In this document: one piece after another, positions 42,337 through 51,040 of the stretch
Layout: every line of letters begins with the position of its first letter
How positions within the stretch are numbered: position 1 is the first letter of the stretch
Source of the DNA: Meconema thalassinum
Lineage: Eukaryota > Arthropoda > Insecta > Orthoptera > Tettigoniidae
Reading direction: 5' to 3'
DNA: 64,000 bases
NCBI GenBank assembly: GCA_946902985.2
Contig: OX336389.2
Coordinates: 1,013,731,441 to 1,013,795,440 of the forward strand
Notes under the pieces: model-generated
Database searches by the model: none
Told to the model about the DNA's origin: nothing
What the model saw: only the letters and a program-made list of their open reading frames with translations
Position numbers and translations under genes: made by a program

Positions 42337-42740
42337 CGCACTGTAAAAGAACCTCTCACTAACTACATTTGTGTCCCCAAATTTTGTGTTACTGTGACGT
42401 GGTTCGAGTATGTCCCTATCCGTTGTACAAAATGTCGTTATACACGAGTGTCTCCGGGCCGCTAGCCGCGTGTTTGGTGACTATGTGCCGGAGGTGATTT
42501 TGTTGTTTTTCATTTATGACCCTCTGTTAGTGGAATTGTCCCAATCTATTTTGGCTTCCTACTCTTCTATTCTAGAACTGGATAGCTACCCGACCTTATG
42601 TTCCTGGTATTCAGAAGGTTGCGGGTTTTGAGACCGTCTTTTACCCAGAGTAATTGTTTCTGGCACTATTCAGGTTGTGTCTCCGGGACAGTTTGGTAGT
42701 GTTAGGATCGTATCCCGGTGCGGTCAGTGAGGTTCGAAGG

Positions 42741-45251
42741 CTATTTCTTGGCCTTCTTTCCACGTCTGCCAGTGGGATTACTTCCCTTCCTTTTGGCAGT
42801 GTTTCCGCCTTTACGTGTGGGTGAGGGAGCTTTACGTGTATGATATGCCTTCATCCGGCGGGCGTGAATAGTGTCTTTAATGAGTTTTCTCCCATGGCGC
42901 ACGCTGACTATGTAATTTAAGTCAGATACCTTCCTGCTGACTTTGAAGGGACCTGACCAGCGTGGGAGGAGGAACTCGGACACGTTTTTCTTACGGGCAG
43001 AATTGGAGACCATGACCAATTGCCCGGGTGTGTATTCCACGGTCTTCCTATTCCGATCGTACCGCTCTTTTTGTTTCTTCTGAGCCGCGGCTATGTTGTT
43101 CCTAGCGTTCATTCGAGCTATCTGTAAGTGCTCTAGCCGGGCAGCATTGTCTGTGTAGGCGTCCTGTGGGATACACATATTGTCTATGGGACTTCTGGGT
43201 GTGTATCCGTGCAGTAGGAAGTGTGGAGAGTGTTTCGTAGCCGTGGATATAGAGGTATTATAACTAAAAGTAATGGCTTGCAGGTATTCATCCCAGTCTG
43301 TTCCTGCGTCCTCTGTAAATTTGGCCATCGCTATTCCGAGTATTTTGTTCATACTCTCCGTGAGTCCGTTGGTTTGCGGGGAAAAACTCGTGGTAGTGTA
43401 TGCCTTAATCCTGAGGATCTCCAGAAACTGTTGGAGCACTCTCGATGTGAAAATAGTACCTCTGTCGGATAATAAGGTTTGGAATAGGCCGTATCGTGTA
43501 ACTATATCAAATAGGAATTCGGCTATGCTGTTCGTGTCTGCTTTGGGAACAGCCTTTGTAATCATGTATCGTGTGAGATACTCGGTGGCCACCAGGATAT
43601 ATTTATTACCTTTCTGACTTGTTGTAATGGGGCCTTTCACATCTATCCCGACTCTGTGAAATAACTCTCCCACGGGAATTGGGTTGAGTAGTCCATGAGG
43701 CTTGCCAGGTCTCGTTTTGAATCGTTGGCAAGTGTGACATGTCTTTACAAAGGTATCTATGTCGGCCTTCATGTTTACCCAATAGTACTTGTCACGGATT
43801 CTAAGGTATGTTTTATGCGTACCTAAGTGCGCCCCTGCCAGTGGGCTATTATGGTGTCCGATCATGATATTTTCTTTCAATGATTCCGGAACCGCTATAG
43901 GTGCGTTATCGTGGATGGCTGTGGGCTTGAATTTCAGTACCCCGTCTTTGTCTAGGAAAAATCTCCTAGACAGCCGTGCTGTCTTGGAGTCCACTTTATC
44001 CAAGTCTTCTAGTGCCAATAGAATCTGTTTCAAGTACGGATCACTTTCTTGCTCCTGTTTGATGTTAATCACCGTCAGGGCAAAGGTGGGCATATCGTCC
44101 CAGTCGTGGTCCTTACTGTCATCCGGGGGATCGGCTACTGGCAGCCTAGACAACCCATCTGCGTCTAGGTGTGTAGCGCCTTTCTTTTGTTTGACCACGA
44201 AGTCATATTCATACAGGCGGAATATAAACCTGTTGAGCCGCGAATTTGGGTTTTTAAATTTGTCCCAAAAAAGCAAGCTCGCGTGGTCAGTCACTACCGT
44301 GAACTTGATACCATAGAGGTATACTCTAAAATAGTTCACTCCCCACGAAAATGCCAGCATTTCCCGCTCTGTGGCAGAGTATCTAGTCTCAACGGCCGTT
44401 AGCTTCCTGCTAGCGTAGGCGACGGGCCGTTTGCGCCCTTCTGCGTCTTCCTGCAATAGGGCCGCCCCCAGCCCATACAGGCTGGCATCCACGTGTAAAA
44501 ATGTGGGCCTATCACTGTGGAAGTGTTGCAGTAATGGAGGTGAGGTCAATAGTTGCTTCAGTGTGTTGAAGGCATCTATGTGTTCCTGCTTGATGCTGAA
44601 GGGCGTTTTTTCACGTGTGAGCTCAGTTAGGGGATGGGCGATGTGTGCAAACCTGTAGATATACTTCCGGTAATACGAAGCCAAACCAATAAAACTGCGC
44701 AATTGTTTCAAATTTGTGGGCATTGGGATGCCCGTTATTGCGTCAGTCTTAGCTGGGTCGGGAATAATGCCCTCCCTGTTGACAATATGGCCCAATATAT
44801 TAATCTGCTGTCTGGCAAATTGACATTTCGCAGGTTTAAGCCTTAGTTTAGCTTCTCTGATCCTTGCGAAAGCCTCCTCCAAATGTACGATGTGTTCGTC
44901 AAAAGTGTTGGAGAAGACCGTTATATCATCCACGTACACTAATACGGAACGCCACTTAAGCCCTGAAAATGTCTTATCCACTAGCTTTTGGAAGGTTTGG
45001 CTGGCGTTACGGAGACCCATCGGTAAACGGGTGTAGGTAAATAGTCCGTTCTCTGTAACGAACGCCAGCTTGTGCCTATCTGGTTCATAGACGGGGATTG
45101 AATAGAATCCACTATAGCAATCCATCGAACTGAACCAGCTAGCTCCGCCAAGGGCGTCCAAATAGGTGTCTGCCCTTGGTAGTGGATAACTATCATTTTC
45201 GACTAACTTATTGAGCCTCCTGTAGTCAGTACAAAATCTGTGCGATCCGTC
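42741..45251 (-). CDS. Gypsy pol: RT, RNase H, integrase (5' end in another frame)
   Basis: Frame open from about 45251 to the stop at 42741. With residue 1 set at 45161, RT runs from the DALGGASWFSSMD block through VLVYVDDITVF (YVDD 76-79) to LGHIV. RNase H has HVDASLYGLGAALLQ and VVTDHASLLFW. The integrase zinc finger has H-H-C-C in GHHNSPLAGAHLGTHK and CHTCQRF. The catalytic residues are D507 (GIDVKG), D566 (SDRGT) and E602 (TES), giving D-x35-E. The C-terminal RWSGPFKVSRKV is a GPF/Y-type module, with a basic tail. Upstream RT and protease lie in a second frame; the switch falls at an A6G3 run near 45254-45264. There is no ATG near the frame's beginning, as expected for pol made by frame continuation. 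The enzyme core itself looks intact. Confidence 0.93.
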   Translation of the reverse strand, partial: DGSHRFCTDYRRLNKLVENDSYPLPRADTYLDALGGASWFSSMDCYSGFYSIPVYEPDRHKLAFVTENGLFTYTRLPMGLRNASQTFQKLVDKTFSGLKWRSVLVYVDDITVFSNTFDEHIVHLEEAFARIREAKLRLKPAKCQFARQQINILGHIVNREGIIPDPAKTDAITGIPMPTNLKQLRSFIGLASYYRKYIYRFAHIAHPLTELTREKTPFSIKQEHIDAFNTLKQLLTSPPLLQHFHSDRPTFLHVDASLYGLGAALLQEDAEGRKRPVAYASRKLTAVETRYSATEREMLAFSWGVNYFRVYLYGIKFTVVTDHASLLFWDKFKNPNSRLNRFIFRLYEYDFVVKQKKGATHLDADGLSRLPVADPPDDSKDHDWDDMPTFALTVINIKQEQESDPYLKQILLALEDLDKVDSKTARLSRRFFLDKDGVLKFKPTAIHDNAPIAVPESLKENIMIGHHNSPLAGAHLGTHKTYLRIRDKYYWVNMKADIDTFVKTCHTCQRFKTRPGKPHGLLNPIPVGELFHRVGIDVKGPITTSQKGNKYILVATEYLTRYMITKAVPKADTNSIAEFLFDIVTRYGLFQTLLSDRGTIFTSRVLQQFLEILRIKAYTTTSFSPQTNGLTESMNKILGIAMAKFTEDAGTDWDEYLQAITFSYNTSISTATKHSPHFLLHGYTPRSPIDNMCIPQDAYTDNAARLEHLQIARMNARNNIAAAQKKQKERYDRNRKTVEYTPGQLVMVSNSARKKNVSEFLLPRWSGPFKVSRKVSDLNYIVSVRHGRKLIKDTIHARRMKAYHTRKAPSPTRKGGNTAKRKGSNPTGRRGKKAKK

Positions 45252-46085
45252 CCTTTTTTGGTCAGCAGAACTGGTGAGCTGTAGTTAGAAATAACGGGAA
45301 CAATGACCCCTGCCTCGAGCATCTCTGAGATCTGAGCGTCGATGGCGTGTCTCTCCTTCTGGCTCACTCTGAAGGGAGGCTGGTGTACTGGCCGGTCACT
45401 AGTGAGTGTGACATGGTGTTCAATGAGGTCTGTCACAGCGAGATCCTTCATTGAATGGGCAAAAATATCCCTGTTGGTCTCCAGGAGCTCCGTGAGCCTT
45501 TCATTTTGCTCCGGAGTCAGGTCCTGCCTGTGGTTCTGGTTGGCCGCCTTATCTGTGTGTGTGTCTGTGTATTGGCTGATAGTGTGCAGTGTAGGGGCCT
45601 GATGCTCGTGATTTTCTCGCTCCGCTCGAATCCCATCTCTGTTCCTGGTGTATACCATGGGATGTGTGGTGAGCCTCTGGTCGTGCTTTAAAAGCATCTG
45701 ACCACTAGCGAAATTTATGCTAGCCTCATATCTAGCGAGAAAATCCATGCCAATTATGGCTGACGCAGAAAGGTGTTCGATAACGAACATGGGGTGCGTT
45801 GTGGCAAAATGGTCAATCCTAATATGTATGTTTGCCACCCCCACGTTTTCTAGCGTCTGAGCATTGGCCGCTACCAGCCGGATGTCTCCCGTGACATCGT
45901 GTATTTGAGCCTCGGCAACGTGTCGTCTATTAACACAACTTACGGCTGCCCCAGTATCAATTAGGGCCTGCACTCTGTGGCCATTTATGTTGGCGTGTAT
46001 CGTGAGGGCCGATACCTGAAATCCATTGCCCTGCACCGATGTATTGTGTAGGGTATATGTTGTTGTTGTTGTTGTTGCCGGAGTG
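45252..46085 (-). CDS. Gypsy aspartic protease and RT N-terminus
   Basis: The region encodes VQALIDTGAAVSCVN, with the catalytic D-T-G (Asp codon at 45956-45958), and the second protease landmark SAIIGMDFLARYEA. It then runs into RT with LTSDRPVHQPPFRVSQKERH and EMLEAGVIVPVISNYSSPVL. It matures polyprotein and starts the RT fold. The open frame continues right into the SINE to 46207, but those first 40 or so residues are SINE-encoded and not original. At its 3' end the frame leaves RT at the A6G3 run. Confidence 0.9.
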
Positions 46086-46279
46086 GGGGCGTGGTGGCTC
46101 AGCGCTCTAGCTGTATGCCTCTCACCAAGGCGGTCCGGGTTCGATTCCCGGTCAATGCATGTGAGATTTTCGAAGTGAAATGCCATGTCCTGTGGTTCGG
46201 ATTCCACGTAAAAAGGAGGTCCCGTGGCTCATGATCTCGAGATTAACGGTCACGTTAAACTACAAGCTTGCTTGCTTTT
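46086..46279 (+). mobile_element. SINE family C inserted in the Gypsy ORF
   Basis: 194 bp flanked by TGTTGCCGGAGTG at 46073-46085 and 46280-46292 (13 bp). The tRNA-like head has TGGCTCAGCGCTCT (A box) and GGTTCGATTCC (B box, 46138-46148). The tail is GCTTGCTTTTT. It lies antisense to the Gypsy genes between the OTU and protease segments. SINE plus one duplication is 207 bp, a multiple of three, so the frames on either side still agree, but the SINE brings stops (open frame ends at 46250 and restarts after 46208). Confidence 0.95.
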
Positions 46280-46292
46280 TGTTGCCGGAGTG

Positions 46293-47331
46293 ACATTTGT
46301 GCTGGGAAGGCACGGAGCTGTCCGCTTATCGTACCTGGCACGCTTCGCCTCTCGGCTGACTTCCTGTCCTGAATACTTTGCCCCGGTCAGCAAAGTGCGT
46401 TCGCCAAGTACATTGCCAGCTCTTTTAACCGGTCTTGCTGTTAGACTAGAAGTCTGCTGGCGAACGTTTAATGTATTAATCGTTCCCAGCCTTTGTGTAG
46501 TTGTGTTGTTGTTGGTTTCTTCCTCTCGGGAAGGTGTGTCTGCGAACGTGACCCTGAGCTTGCCCTTGTTACCCCGTTTTTTGTTCCAGGCTGTCGCGAG
46601 TTCGACTCCTGTTGCTGGCTTCCCCATGCCGAGCGAGCTCGCGTCATGCGCCTGTGTGTGGTCAATTCCCACCCTGTGTTGTGGTGAAGGGGGTAGGGTT
46701 TTCTGTTTGGAGGGTGTGGGCGTGTTCTCAGGCTGTTTGCTTATGATTGTGAGGGGTGTGTAATGTCCCGCCTTAGGGTTTCCTGTAAAAAGTACATGTA
46801 GGTCCCTATCGAATCCCGCAGTTGAGAATAGCGGAGGCGAGTGCACATCAGTGTATACATGGATGTTGGCTTTCAGCACCTTGCCGAGAGCGGTTACCTC
46901 TACGGCACTGCCATAGGTGCCGGCCCTACCCATGTATTTTCGGTAATCCGCCCCGGTCTGGAATGGGTTTTCCCGCTCGTCCGACACAAAGTCTCGGTAC
47001 TCTTTCCAGTTGGCCAGGATATGTTTGACCGTTTTCTGTCTGTAGTCCCCATGATAGTCCTCGGTATTCCGAATTAGGAAGTTCATGGCCCTAAACAGAC
47101 AGTTGCCGTCTCCTTGCACGGGGTGTGTTTGGAAACGGTCCTGGGGCGGATCGTCAGCCTTAGCTTTGTCTGGCTGCTTCTTCCCCTTACTCTTGCGAAT
47201 TTGCTTGGGGGAAGGGCCTTTCTGTTGTTGTGTTGGGGGAGGAACATCAGCTGCTTCATCCGCTAGCCGACCCTCCCCGTCTAGGCGTTTTTTTGAAACG
47301 TGGGTGTACGCCTGCCTGTAATGTATGTGCG
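46293..47331 (-). CDS. OTU-type cysteine protease domain within the Gypsy polyprotein
   Basis: The OTU segment lies at about 46742-47128. It has HPVQGDGNCLFRAMNFLI (Asp codon 47108-47110, Cys codon 47099-47101), a middle block TYGSAVEVTALGKVLKANIH and the His motif KAGHYTPL (His codon 46763-46765). Spacing and order fit an OTU fold of about 125 residues. OTU proteases usually cleave ubiquitin or ubiquitin-like chains; in a retroelement it could deubiquitinate Gag or counter host control, or process polyprotein. These roles are inferred. A Lys/Pro-rich linker precedes it and a Thr/Asn-rich linker follows, before the SINE. The frame formally opens at ATG 48134-48136, but I think the stretch before the 12-C run (47332-47343) belongs to the Gag frame, so the start given is the frame-change point. 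Confidence 0.85.
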
Positions 47332-48065
47332 CCCCCCCCCCCCTCGGGGTGGCTGCGCCAGCTTCCCGCCTGCGGTGTGTGGCTAGGTGTAGGGAGTATT
47401 GCCCCCCTGTCTGTCCTGTGGGGTGTTTCATCCCTGAACTCCCTCGGGTATTCGTCGGGGAGGGGGTAGTGTTCCGGGCCCTTCGTGTGTTTAACCACAT
47501 TGTCCCGTCCCCTTGTGGGTTTTCTTCCCTGTCTGTTATTGCCCGGGGGTCTGTTTTCCTGTTTCCGCCAGGGTGGGGTGTATGTCTGATGCTGGGGGAG
47601 CGGGTTTTCCCGTCGGTTCCCCTTTTCCCTATACTGGGTAGCTGCATACTCCTGTCTGGTCGGGGTTGGGTTTCCTCGCCTGTCCCCGTTTCCCCTGTAC
47701 TGTGGGGGTGCATAGCTTTGCCTGCGTGGGGGCGGGTTCTCCCGATATTCCCCATTTCCCCTGTACTGCGGGGCTGCATAGCCCTGCCTGCGTGGGGGCG
47801 AGTTTTCCCGGTACTCCCTGCCTGCCCTGTATTGTGGGGCAGCGTAGGACTGTCTATTTGGTGGCGGGCTGTTTCGTCGGGGGATGTCGTGGTCGTACTC
47901 CTCGGGGTAGTACTCCCGTGTGTACGGGGATGGCGAACGCCGTGAGAGGTATGTCGGCTCTGTGTCCGTGTATGATATCGGTGAATACCGAGGAGGGTAG
48001 TGTGGCCTATCCTGTGGGGGAGGTGTTGTTGGCCGCTGTGGAGGGTAGTAATTTTCCTCCCTCCC
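47256..48065 (-). CDS. Gag C-terminal extension: Tyr/Pro/Arg-rich repeats after an in-frame TAA
   Basis: Same frame as Gag and open for about 270 codons after the TAA at 48066-48068. It encodes RNA-binding-like sequence with three to four repeats of about 23 residues, such as YRENPPPRRQSYAPPQYRG (about 47640-47850). The regular amino acid repeats, preserved Tyr and Arg spacing and lack of stops argue this is the true frame here, not the Thr/His-rich overlapping frame from 48136. It probably replaces CCHC knuckles as the nucleocapsid. The frame ends in a stop at 47256, after passing the 12-C tract where the OTU frame takes over. Confidence 0.6.
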   Translation of the reverse strand, partial: GREENYYPPQRPTTPPPQDRPHYPPRYSPISYTDTEPTYLSRRSPSPYTREYYPEEYDHDIPRRNSPPPNRQSYAAPQYRAGREYRENSPPRRQGYAAPQYRGNGEYRENPPPRRQSYAPPQYRGNGDRRGNPTPTRQEYAATQYREKGNRRENPLPQHQTYTPPWRKQENRPPGNNRQGRKPTRGRDNVVKHTKGPEHYPLPDEYPREFRDETPHRTDRGAILPTPSHTPQAGSWRSHPEGGGGAHTLQAGVHPRFKKTPRRGGSASG

Positions 48066-49457
48066 TTAGCGTCTCCTCTCTGTGTACCCCCTGTCCCTCT
48101 CAGTATAATAGTGTTCTTGTTTGTCTGCGTGCTCATCCCTTAGCGGTCTCCCGCCCGCTTGGATGGCAGCTATTGTCAGTTTCTCCATTCTGTCCACCAA
48201 TTCGTCCATCTTATTATTGGTGTAGTCTTTTTGAGTTTGGACGTGCAGATCCACGGCTTTTTCCGTAGCCTTTTCCGTGATCTTTCTTCCCTCCTCTATG
48301 GTCTTTATGTTATTTAACATATGTTGGACCGTGGGGTTGTTCATTATGCATAGCTTTTCCACTATGGCTGGTCTGAGGCCCTGCATTAACAGCTTGACTT
48401 TCTGTTTGTTTGTCATGGCTGCATTGTACTTTTCGCACATTATCAATTTTACATTGATGTATGCCTGGGCGCTCTCTTTAGGTCCCTGTGACCTCTGTCT
48501 AATTTGGTCGTAGAGATCGTCATCGTCTGGTATGAGCTGGAATTCGCTCTTCAACATTACAGCGGTTTCCTCCCATGTGGCAGCCTCTAGTGTGTCCTCA
48601 TGGAGCTCATACCATGTCATGGCCGCCTTTGTGAGGTAAGCAGGAAGGAGCCGTTTCCTAACTTCCTCGCTCCAACCATTGATCCGGGCCGTTCTATTGA
48701 AGGCCTTGAGGTATTCCTCGGGATCCTGGCCTTCCCCCGTGAACTTTGTGGGGTGGATCATGGGGTACTCAGTGTGTCTATTCATCTCGTTTTCAGCTGT
48801 CTTTTGTTGGCTGTGTAGTGATTCTGGTCTGTCTATTCTGTTCGCACCACTATCGTGTGCCGAGGTGTTTGGGCTATTTAGAGGGGAATTAGCCTCGCTT
48901 CCCGTGTACGACACCTGTGTTATGTTACCAGGTGGCTCGTCACCTGATATGTCTGTACTGATGGATGGTGTGTTGTCGTACTGTGTGGATTTGACTATGT
49001 GTACGGTCCTGTCTAAATCCTGTTTTACTGTTTCCAAAATAGTGTGGATGTCAAGAACTGCTTCTGTCGTATGATTATTGGACTTGATAGTGTCTGTCTC
49101 TAGTAGCTCTGTAATGCGCTCGAGCAGATTACTGGCTTTCTGCTCTGTGATTTGCAGTTGCTGCAACAATAGGGGATGGAGTGTTGGCAGGCAATCTACT
49201 TCACTAGCGCTGGATACTGGTGACTCTTGTGTGTGTTCATTGGCCTGGGACCGTGTAAAATGTATAACTTGTGCTGCGGCGGTAGGGTGTTGAGCACGGA
49301 TCTGTGATGTTTTGAATTCAAGGTCCCTGAGAAGTTGTACTGCAGTCTGGTCAGTTATTAAGTCACTGTTCCTAATTTTTAGCTTCGGCAGGAGTGGAGT
49401 CGTACTAGCCGACAAATGGTGTGCAAAGTCTCTTAGTGTAGTTTTAAATGTGGACAT
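48066..49457 (-). CDS. Gypsy Gag
   Basis: 463 codons from ATG 49455-49457 to TAA 48066-48068. The first 230 residues are low-homology and Ser/Thr-rich with coiled-coil-like stretches (LLQQLQITEQKASNLLERIT). Residues about 240-370 match a retrotransposon Gag capsid domain: FTGEGQDPEEYLKAFNRTAR, LLPAYLTKAAMTWYELHEDT and SAQAYINVKLIMCEKYNAAM. No CCHC knuckle is present before the stop. The stop is followed in frame by a basic Tyr/Pro-rich extension, so the complete Gag may be longer. Gag assembles virus-like particles in the cytoplasm. The leader between the 5' LTR and this ATG is only 215 bp. Confidence 0.9.
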   Translation of the reverse strand: MSTFKTTLRDFAHHLSASTTPLLPKLKIRNSDLITDQTAVQLLRDLEFKTSQIRAQHPTAAAQVIHFTRSQANEHTQESPVSSASEVDCLPTLHPLLLQQLQITEQKASNLLERITELLETDTIKSNNHTTEAVLDIHTILETVKQDLDRTVHIVKSTQYDNTPSISTDISGDEPPGNITQVSYTGSEANSPLNSPNTSAHDSGANRIDRPESLHSQQKTAENEMNRHTEYPMIHPTKFTGEGQDPEEYLKAFNRTARINGWSEEVRKRLLPAYLTKAAMTWYELHEDTLEAATWEETAVMLKSEFQLIPDDDDLYDQIRQRSQGPKESAQAYINVKLIMCEKYNAAMTNKQKVKLLMQGLRPAIVEKLCIMNNPTVQHMLNNIKTIEEGRKITEKATEKAVDLHVQTQKDYTNNKMDELVDRMEKLTIAAIQAGGRPLRDEHADKQEHYYTERDRGYTERRR

Positions 49458-49650
49458 TTAATTTCCACCGAGTTTACACTATGGGGCGAATGGGGGTTGG
49501 TGTAATAATACAAACTCCTATATATATAAAAAAAAATGTGTGACGTAATATGAGGTCAATTTTTTTTTCTCAGTCTCGCTTGGCTATATGCGGTGCGTAA
49601 GGGGTCGTTTCAACTACGAGGGCTCGTTGTTTGAGTCCTATTTTACTGTG

Positions 49651-49671
49651 CGTAGTACCCGGCCTCCACCA
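49651..49671 (-). promoter_or_regulatory. candidate Gypsy primer-binding site
   Basis: One base inside the 5' LTR, the element strand reads TGGTGGAGGCCGGGTACTAC, starting with the TGG expected opposite a tRNA CCA end. The tRNA was not identified. Confidence 0.5.
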
Positions 49672-49672
49672 G

Positions 49673-50550
49673 TGTTTTAGATCCCTTTATTGGGGGTGGT
49701 TGGATCTAAAAGGAAGAGTTATTGTGTTAATTTATAAAGCAGTGCCTAAAAGGGGGTAGCTTCCCGTAGCAGGGTAAGCTGACCAGTGTAGAGTGTTGTG
49801 TAGTGTTGGGAACTAGGGGGCGCTCCTATAAAGGATGTAGATGTATCTTAGGGGATGGAGTTTGGCGTATAGGTCAACGCGCTGGTCTTCCAGCTGACTG
49901 GCTTGTTATATAACTGAACGTGCTTGTGTCAGCTATGTGGCGCTCACTGCTCTTAGCAGCCGGGCCGCCGCGAGGAATACAATGATACCTGAGCTAGCAC
50001 TGTTGGGCTACCATATGTCACGTCTAACCGTGACGGGAATAAGGAAGGGCGTTGGGACGTAAAGAGGCGTATAAATAGTAAGGCGAGTGTGGTTTACTGA
50101 CCAAGTGTTTATTGGTCTGTGATGTTGAATTATGAGTCCCTTTCAGGGAATGTAATAATGGTCACAATGTAAAAGTACAATCTGTGGGTAAAGGTTACAA
50201 ATACAGGAGATCTGAACACGTCTGACTCACCTCTGATGATAACGTCGATAGCCTGCGGCCGCTGCACTGTAAGACTGGTAATTGAGAGAGCTTTGTCCTA
50301 CATAAGGCTCCCTTTTTATAGCTTTCGGCGTTGTTCTGTCAGCATACTGCTGCCTAGATGACCTAGTTAATTTGTGTGTCGCTGTTTGTGGTAGTGATGC
50401 AATAATTGGTTAAGCTTTCCATACTGGCTAGCTGCCATTGCGGTGTTAATAGATATGTTCTGGTCTTACAAGATTTGCCAGTTAAGGGTGATTTAAATAG
50501 ATGATGGGGGGATGTCCTCCAGGGGATGCAGAACCCTGGGGGGCTGTACA
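49673..50550 (-). repeat. Gypsy 5' LTR
   Basis: 878 bp, essentially identical to 36212-37089. It is bounded outside by CGCG at 50551-50554. Confidence 0.95.
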
Positions 50551-50554
50551 CGCG

Positions 50555-51040
50555 TCAACAATGGTGACGTGTGCTACGGCTTGCTCTCTGCCACGCGTTC
50601 AACACGAGCCATGCTCAACAATCCGCGGCTCCCTTAATTCTCTCCCTCTAGTCACATGACTCACCAAAATCAGGTTTCTACAAGCGAAGCCTCTCAAGAA
50701 CTCGTATATGTATCGTTTTCCACTTCACTCTGAATCTCATTTACCCCATGTTAAAATATTCCTCAGTAAAAACTTCTTCCTTTTACGCACAAAATATGAG
50801 TTTACAAAGCCTTGCAACGGTGCCACAGCTCCTGCTTACATCTGAGTACATGCCTTTGATGCTGGAAACATACTCAACTCCTTTAAATTGAAACATTGAA
50901 TTGTTACGCGCGAACAGGTTTGAACCTCTTCACATGTCATATCCTGGACATCATAAATACGGGTTCAGTACAAAGTACATCCTGACCCAATAACATGTTT
51001 CCCTTGTTGCTCCCTCATCTATCTCGGCTGCAACGTTATT
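50555..51040. other. no gene seen
   Basis: Flanking DNA between the Gypsy target and the next PLE. May include 3' non-coding sequence of that PLE; no conserved terminus was recognised. Confidence 0.4.

Larger units (their letters stand above)
37090..42740 (-). other. Gypsy 3' region downstream of pol, no recognised ORF
   Basis: 5.65 kb between the pol stop and the 3' LTR, where envelope genes sit in errantivirus-like elements. No frame here exceeds about 120 codons and none shows an envelope, signal-peptide or TM pattern that I could support. It contains 49-bp tandem repeats (39333-39500), an imperfect repeat pair TGTCGG(G/A)CTTACC at about 38605 and 38756, and a 5'-truncated SINE (42209-42336). 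Its size is unusual for a Gypsy element. Confidence 0.6.
36212..50550 (-). mobile_element. Ty3/Gypsy LTR retrotransposon carrying an OTU domain
   Basis: Two 878-bp LTRs (36212-37089, 49673-50550), both TGTTTTAG...CTGTACA, flank a 12.6-kb interior. A 4-bp duplication CGCG is at 36208-36211 and 50551-50554. The order on the minus strand is Gag, a Tyr/Pro/Arg-rich region, OTU domain, aspartic protease, RT, RNase H, integrase with GPF/Y-type tail, then 5.6 kb without a recognisable gene. The single visible LTR difference is an A/G near 37049 versus 50511, so insertion was very recent. Yet the coding path is broken by a stop, two frame changes at homopolymers and a SINE. Confidence 0.95.

Noticed and set aside
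47344..48136. N-terminal third of the ATG-started frame at 48136 as a real Thr/His-rich protein
   Set aside because: It overlaps the Gag frame, which here shows regular Tyr/Pro/Arg repeats; the Thr/His-rich reading looks like the out-of-frame translation of those repeats.
46224..48268. Several long plus-strand frames opposite the Gypsy Gag/OTU region (46224-46763, 47325-47945, 47666-48268)
   Set aside because: Antisense shadows of a GC-rich coding region with no recognisable domains.
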